Shown here: positions 62,816 through 64,000 of the stretch, in pieces | How the letters are laid out: each line of letters starts with the position of its first letter | How positions within the stretch are numbered: position 1 is the first letter of the stretch | From: Legionella rubrilucens | Lineage (GTDB): Bacteria > Pseudomonadota > Gammaproteobacteria > Legionellales > Legionellaceae | Direction: 5' to 3' | DNA length: 64,000 nt | NCBI RefSeq assembly: GCF_001468125.1 | Contig: NZ_LNYT01000022.1 | Coordinates: 456,160 to 520,159, forward strand | Translations under genes and position numbers: made by a program | The notes under the pieces: generated by a model | Told to the model about the DNA's origin: nothing | The model's database searches: none | What the model saw: the letters and a program-made list of their open reading frames with translations, nothing else

Positions 62816-63496
62816 CTAAACCGACTGATAAGGATTCACAGACTGAGCCGACGTCTCCAGTTGTCGGTTCAGCACGCCCGTGGTTATAAACAGTTGCGCC
62901 AGATAATAAGTGAGCATGACGGCCAAAGGCATCCAGCGCGAAGGAATAACAAAGAGGCCCAGGCCCAGCAGACTGTCCGATACCAGGAAAAGGCAGGCGC
63001 CAGAAATAATCGTTCCTGCCTGTTGCTTTACCTGGAAAGCGGAAAAAACCATGGTCAGCAGGGCAATGAGATACACCAAAATCGGGATGGCCAACTGTCC
63101 AAAGGCTGTATGAAAATAGCTGTAGCCGCTAACAGCAAGACTTAAAGGAATTAAAAAAATCAACAGTCGATTGCGGTTAAACTGAAAATCACGCAAAAAA
63201 AGGTTGATGTAAACACAATGGGCCAATAAAAAGCACACCATCCCAATCATGAACGCGAGCTGGCTTGGGTGAGTTAAAACGACATCACCCGCTAAAGAAA
63301 AGCCAAGAGCCAGGGTGAGCAGGAGCTTAATCATGAAATCCTGCGGCATGGTTTTAACCAGGATCATCAGGCAGACTATGGGCAGCGGTTTTAAAATCGT
63401 GGTCAGAGGGTAGTCAATAAAAGGCAGCAGCAAAAGATAAAGAAAAGCAAACAATAAAAAGAGATTTAAAATCCGTTTGGGCAGTTCGTGAGGCAT
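62816..63496 (-). CDS. YhhN-family membrane protein (lysoplasmalogenase-like)
   Basis: An inner-membrane protein of about 226 residues with eight helices. YhhN (TMEM86) landmarks are visible: the LSLAGDVVL-like GFSLAGDVVL segment near residue 65, the FLVSDSLLG segment near 175 and YYLAQ near 205. The eukaryotic relatives cleave lysoplasmalogens; the bacterial role is uncertain. Several starts are possible (63526, 63505, 63496); I chose 63496, which has GGATGG nearby. Confidence 0.75.
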   Translation of the reverse strand: MPHELPKRILNLFLLFAFLYLLLLPFIDYPLTTILKPLPIVCLMILVKTMPQDFMIKLLLTLALGFSLAGDVVLTHPSQLAFMIGMVCFLLAHCVYINLFLRDFQFNRNRLLIFLIPLSLAVSGYSYFHTAFGQLAIPILVYLIALLTMVFSAFQVKQQAGTIISGACLFLVSDSLLGLGLFVIPSRWMPLAVMLTYYLAQLFITTGVLNRQLETSAQSVNPYQSV

Positions 63497-63647
63497 GATT
63501 ACCATCCAGTTGGTAGAATGGTTCATTTTAACGATTTCATGCGAATGAAGATATCCCTGTTTTTACGTATTGATGATTAAAATTTTGTCAACGGCGCCAA
63601 TGTATGATTTAATATTGCCCGTGTTGTTTTACTATGGATCTTTTGAT

Positions 63648-63917
63648 ATGAAAAAAACAATCGTTCTGATCATCATGAGTCTGGTTTTCTCATCCGTGTA
63701 TGCCAGCAAACTCAGCCATTATTTTAAGAAAATGGAAGAGGAAGATCGCGCCAATCAGCAGCGTGAATTACAACAGGACATGAATTTCGCTGATTTTGCT
63801 TTCCGCCTTGATAAACGCTACACCGATGAAAATGGTCAACGCTGCCGCGATTATGTATTCCGTTCCCGCAGTAACCCTTATCGTCACGGTTATTTTACTG
63901 TCTGCGATGAGCGGTAA
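63648..63917 (+). CDS. Small secreted protein with a conserved two-Cys domain
   Basis: A protein of 89 residues. The signal peptide (MKKTIVLIIMSLVFSSVYA) ends near residue 20. The mature part begins with a charged helix (KKMEEEDRANQQRE) and finishes with a compact domain holding two cysteines, in GQRCRDYVF and TVCDER, with several Arg and Tyr between them; a disulfide is likely in the periplasm. I do not recognise the family. The start at 63648 begins the signal peptide; a longer reading to 63570 is unsupported. Confidence 0.6.
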   Translation: MKKTIVLIIMSLVFSSVYASKLSHYFKKMEEEDRANQQRELQQDMNFADFAFRLDKRYTDENGQRCRDYVFRSRSNPYRHGYFTVCDER

Positions 63918-63922
63918 GCTTT

Positions 63923-63958
63923 AATCCCGGGGCGTTTTAAACAACGCAACCCGGGATT
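63923..63958 (+). terminator. Hairpin after the small secreted protein
   Basis: AATCCCGGG (63923-63931) pairs with CCCGGGATT (63950-63958), with an inner CGTT/AACG pairing. A TTTA run follows. A likely, imperfect terminator near the window end. Confidence 0.6.
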
Positions 63959-64000
63959 TACCCTTTCAATGTTCAGGTAATTTACCGCTGCTGGTGATAA

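Overview
The window reads as ordinary chromosome of a gammaproteobacterium, most likely Legionella or a close relative in the Legionellales. Several things point there: the tesA/ybbA-ybbP, ubiE-ubiJ-ubiB, nudH-ptsP-lgt-thyA and mnmG-rsmG-parA-parB blocks; tatA-tatB without tatC; a secreted Ig-like protein of a type familiar from Legionella; and many unrecognised proteins whose tails look like Dot/Icm (type IVB) secretion signals. This assignment is inference from gene content; no rRNA, tRNA, CRISPR array, insertion sequence or phage gene was seen. Coding density is very high and no gene-free stretch exceeds 300 bases.

Layout. 1-13 kb: a truncated unknown gene, the queuosine-precursor transporter yhhQ, a DhaL-DegV fusion, an outer membrane barrel, a secreted Ig-like protein, the ybbAP exporter facing tesA (their start codons share CATG), a lytic transglycosylase, an MsrB-MsrA fusion, an unknown protein, a degenerate GGDEF protein and a plasmid-type ParB homologue. 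13-17 kb: a tightly coupled ubiquinone/Tat operon on the minus strand (ubiE, ubiJ, ubiB, tatA, tatB). 17-25 kb: an active-looking diguanylate cyclase, an MFS transporter, an unusual group of small secreted proteins including a (Gly-Cys-X)12 peptide, and argO/argP. 25-31.5 kb: the aerobic terminal oxidase locus (tetrahaem cytochrome c, coxB with fused cytochrome c, coxA, ctaG, coxC). 31.5-37.5 kb: a PilZ-like protein, an EAL phosphodiesterase and parB-parA-rsmG-mnmG. 37.5-57.5 kb: housekeeping genes (manC, queC, metG, rnfB-like, nth, corA, glmU, ansA) alternating with six large lineage-specific genes that look like secreted effectors. 57.5-64 kb: nudH-ptsP-tauE-lgt-thyA, a YhhN protein and a small secreted protein.

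Functional links. Four proteins may belong to cyclic-di-GMP signalling: one active-looking synthase, one probable non-catalytic receptor, one phosphodiesterase and one weak PilZ candidate. QueC makes preQ0, and YhhQ (plus a duplicated relative at 51.4 kb) belongs to the transporter family for 7-deazaguanine bases. The oxidase locus provides CuA/haem c electron entry together with its copper chaperone.

The most unusual observations are the glycine-cysteine triplet peptide with matched 3' hairpins, the internally repeated effector-like proteins at 46.1 and 49.1 kb, the GGDEF protein with a lost active site but kept I-site, and a CoxA with glutamine in place of a normally conserved metal-site histidine.
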